Assembly (NCBI GenBank): GCA_946481465.1 | Contig: CAMLOC010000219.1 | Span: 1 to 6,510, forward strand | Source of the DNA: an uncultured Shinella sp. | GTDB taxonomy: Bacteria > Pseudomonadota > Alphaproteobacteria > Rhizobiales > Rhizobiaceae | Length of the DNA: 6,510 nucleotides | Reading direction: 5' to 3' | Part shown: piece by piece, positions 5,475-6,510 of the stretch | Numbering within the stretch: position 1 is the first letter of the stretch | Layout of the letters: each line of letters opens with the position of its first letter | Position numbers and translations under genes: made by a program | The notes under the pieces: generated by a model | Database searches by the model: none | The model's input: only the letters and a program-made list of their open reading frames with translations | What the model was told of the DNA's origin: nothing

Positions 5475-6510
5475 ATGAGCACCAATAATTCGACGCCCCT
5501 CGACCATATCCGCAACTTCTCGATCGTGGCCCATATCGACCACGGCAAGTCGACGCTCGCCGACCGGCTGATCCAGTCGACCGGCGGCCTTGCCGACCGC
5601 GAGATGTCGGAGCAGGTCCTCGACAACATGGACATCGAGCGCGAGCGCGGCATCACCATCAAGGCCCAGACCGTGCGCCTGCACTACAAGGCGAATGACG
5701 GCGAGACCTATGTGCTGAACCTCATCGACACGCCCGGCCATGTCGACTTCGCCTACGAGGTCTCGCGCTCGCTGTCGGCCTGCGAGGGTTCGCTGCTCGT
5801 CGTCGACGCCTCGCAGGGCGTGGAAGCCCAGACCCTGGCCAACGTCTACCAGGCGATCGACAACAACCACGAGCTCGTCACCGTGCTCAACAAGATCGAC
5901 CTTCCGGCGGCCGAACCCGACCGCATCAAGGAACAGATCGAGGAGGTGATCGGCATCGACGCCTCCGACGCCGTGCTGATCTCGGCCAAGACGGGCCTCG
6001 GCATTCCCGACGTGCTCGAAGCGATCGTCCAGCGCCTGCCCGCGCCGAAAAGCGAGGGTGGCGAGAAGGCACCGCTGAAGGCCCTCCTCGTCGACAGCTG
6101 GTACGATACCTATCTCGGCGTCATGGTTCTCGTGCGCGTCATCGAGGGCCGGCTTTCGAAGGGCCAGACGGTCCGCATGATGGGCACGGACGCGAAATAC
6201 ACGGTCGAGCGCGTCGGCGTGCTGACGCCGAAGATGGTGGCGATGGATTCGCTCGGCCCGGGCGAGATCGGCTTCATCACCGCTTCGATCAAGGAAGTGG
6301 CCGATACCCGCGTCGGCGACACGATTACCGACGACCGCCGCCCGACGGAAAAGGCCCTGCCGGGCTTCAAGCCCGCCCAGCCGGTCGTCTTCTGCGGCCT
6401 CTTCCCGGTCGATGCCGCCGATTTCGAGGACCTGCGCGCTGCCATGGGCAAGCTGCGTCTCAACGACGCCTCCTTCTCGTTTGAAATGGAGAGCTCGGCC
6501 GCCCTCGGCT
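5475..6510 (+). CDS. lepA: Elongation factor 4 (LepA), N-terminal 345 residues, cut by window edge
   Basis: A translational GTPase related to EF-G that acts on the ribosome. The G domain is complete: P-loop AHIDHGKST at 19-27, switch I with ERERGITIK at 55-63, DTPGHVDF at 85-92 with the catalytic-type His89, NKID at 139-142 and SAK at 170-172. Domain II follows from about 200 ([21 protein letters not shown]) and the next domain opens near 300 ([21 protein letters not shown]). The full protein is about 600 residues, so some 40% is missing at the right edge. The start is uncertain between ATG 5475 ([11 protein letters not shown]) and the in-frame ATG 5466 (MARMSTNNS, a form seen in some rhizobial entries). 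I prefer 5475 because 5466 lies in the probable -10 hexamer and neither has a Shine-Dalgarno sequence, which suggests a leaderless mRNA. It follows the MFS gene by 70 bp with its own promoter. Confidence 0.97.
   Translation, partial: MSTNNSTPLDHIRNFSIVAHIDHGKSTLADRLIQSTGGLADREMSEQVLDNMDIERERGITIKAQTVRLHYKANDGETYVLNLIDTPGHVDFAYEVSRSLSACEGSLLVVDASQGVEAQTLANVYQAIDNNHELVTVLNKIDLPAAEPDRIKEQIEEVIGIDASDAVLISAKTGLGIPDVLEAIVQRLPAPKSEGGEKAPLKALLVDSWYDTYLGVMVLVRVIEGRLSKGQTVRMMGTDAKYTVERVGVLTPKMVAMDSLGPGEIGFITASIKEVADTRVGDTITDDRRPTEKALPGFKPAQPVVFCGLFPVDAADFEDLRAAMGKLRLNDASFSFEMESSAALG

Overview
The window reads as a chromosomal segment from an alphaproteobacterium, most likely a member of the Rhizobiaceae (Rhizobium/Agrobacterium/Shinella/Ensifer-like). 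I base this on the high GC content, the strongly rhizobial IF3, L35 and LepA sequences, a LapG-type transglutaminase-like protease of the short rhizobial kind, promoter hexamers resembling the rhizobial CTTGAC-N17-CTATAT pattern, and motifs that match the CtrA cell-cycle regulator. No genus can be fixed without a search.

Layout. The left end (1-1040, minus strand) holds translation genes: the first 13 codons of rplT (L20), complete rpmI (L35), a rho-independent terminator, and infC (IF3), which starts at a non-canonical ATT codon. Diverging from infC is an ABHD10-like alpha/beta hydrolase (1273-2091, plus). A 108-bp gap carrying two CtrA-like motifs leads into a secreted transglutaminase-like cysteine protease (2200-2817, plus), closed by a strong terminator. 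On the minus strand follow a GNAT acetyltransferase resembling the tabtoxin-resistance enzyme Ttr (2873-3418) and, 14 bp upstream of it, an XRE/cupin transcriptional regulator (3433-4002). Divergent from the regulator is a 12-TM major facilitator transporter (4154-5404, plus). lepA (EF4) starts at 5475 and runs off the right end after 345 codons.

How the genes work together. infC, rpmI-rplT and lepA are core translation functions. The regulator, the acetyltransferase and the divergent MFS pump look like a small modify-and-export cassette controlled from one shared operator region (about 4007-4041). The secreted protease stands alone, and its upstream DNA suggests cell-cycle control by CtrA. 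All coding regions look intact. I see no insertion sequence, CRISPR array, tRNA, rRNA or clear sign of recent transfer, and no intergenic gap reaches 300 bp. I do not see a large undescribed system. The items most worth a second look are the CtrA box pair, the ATT start of infC, the probable leaderless start of lepA, and the regulator/acetyltransferase/exporter cassette.
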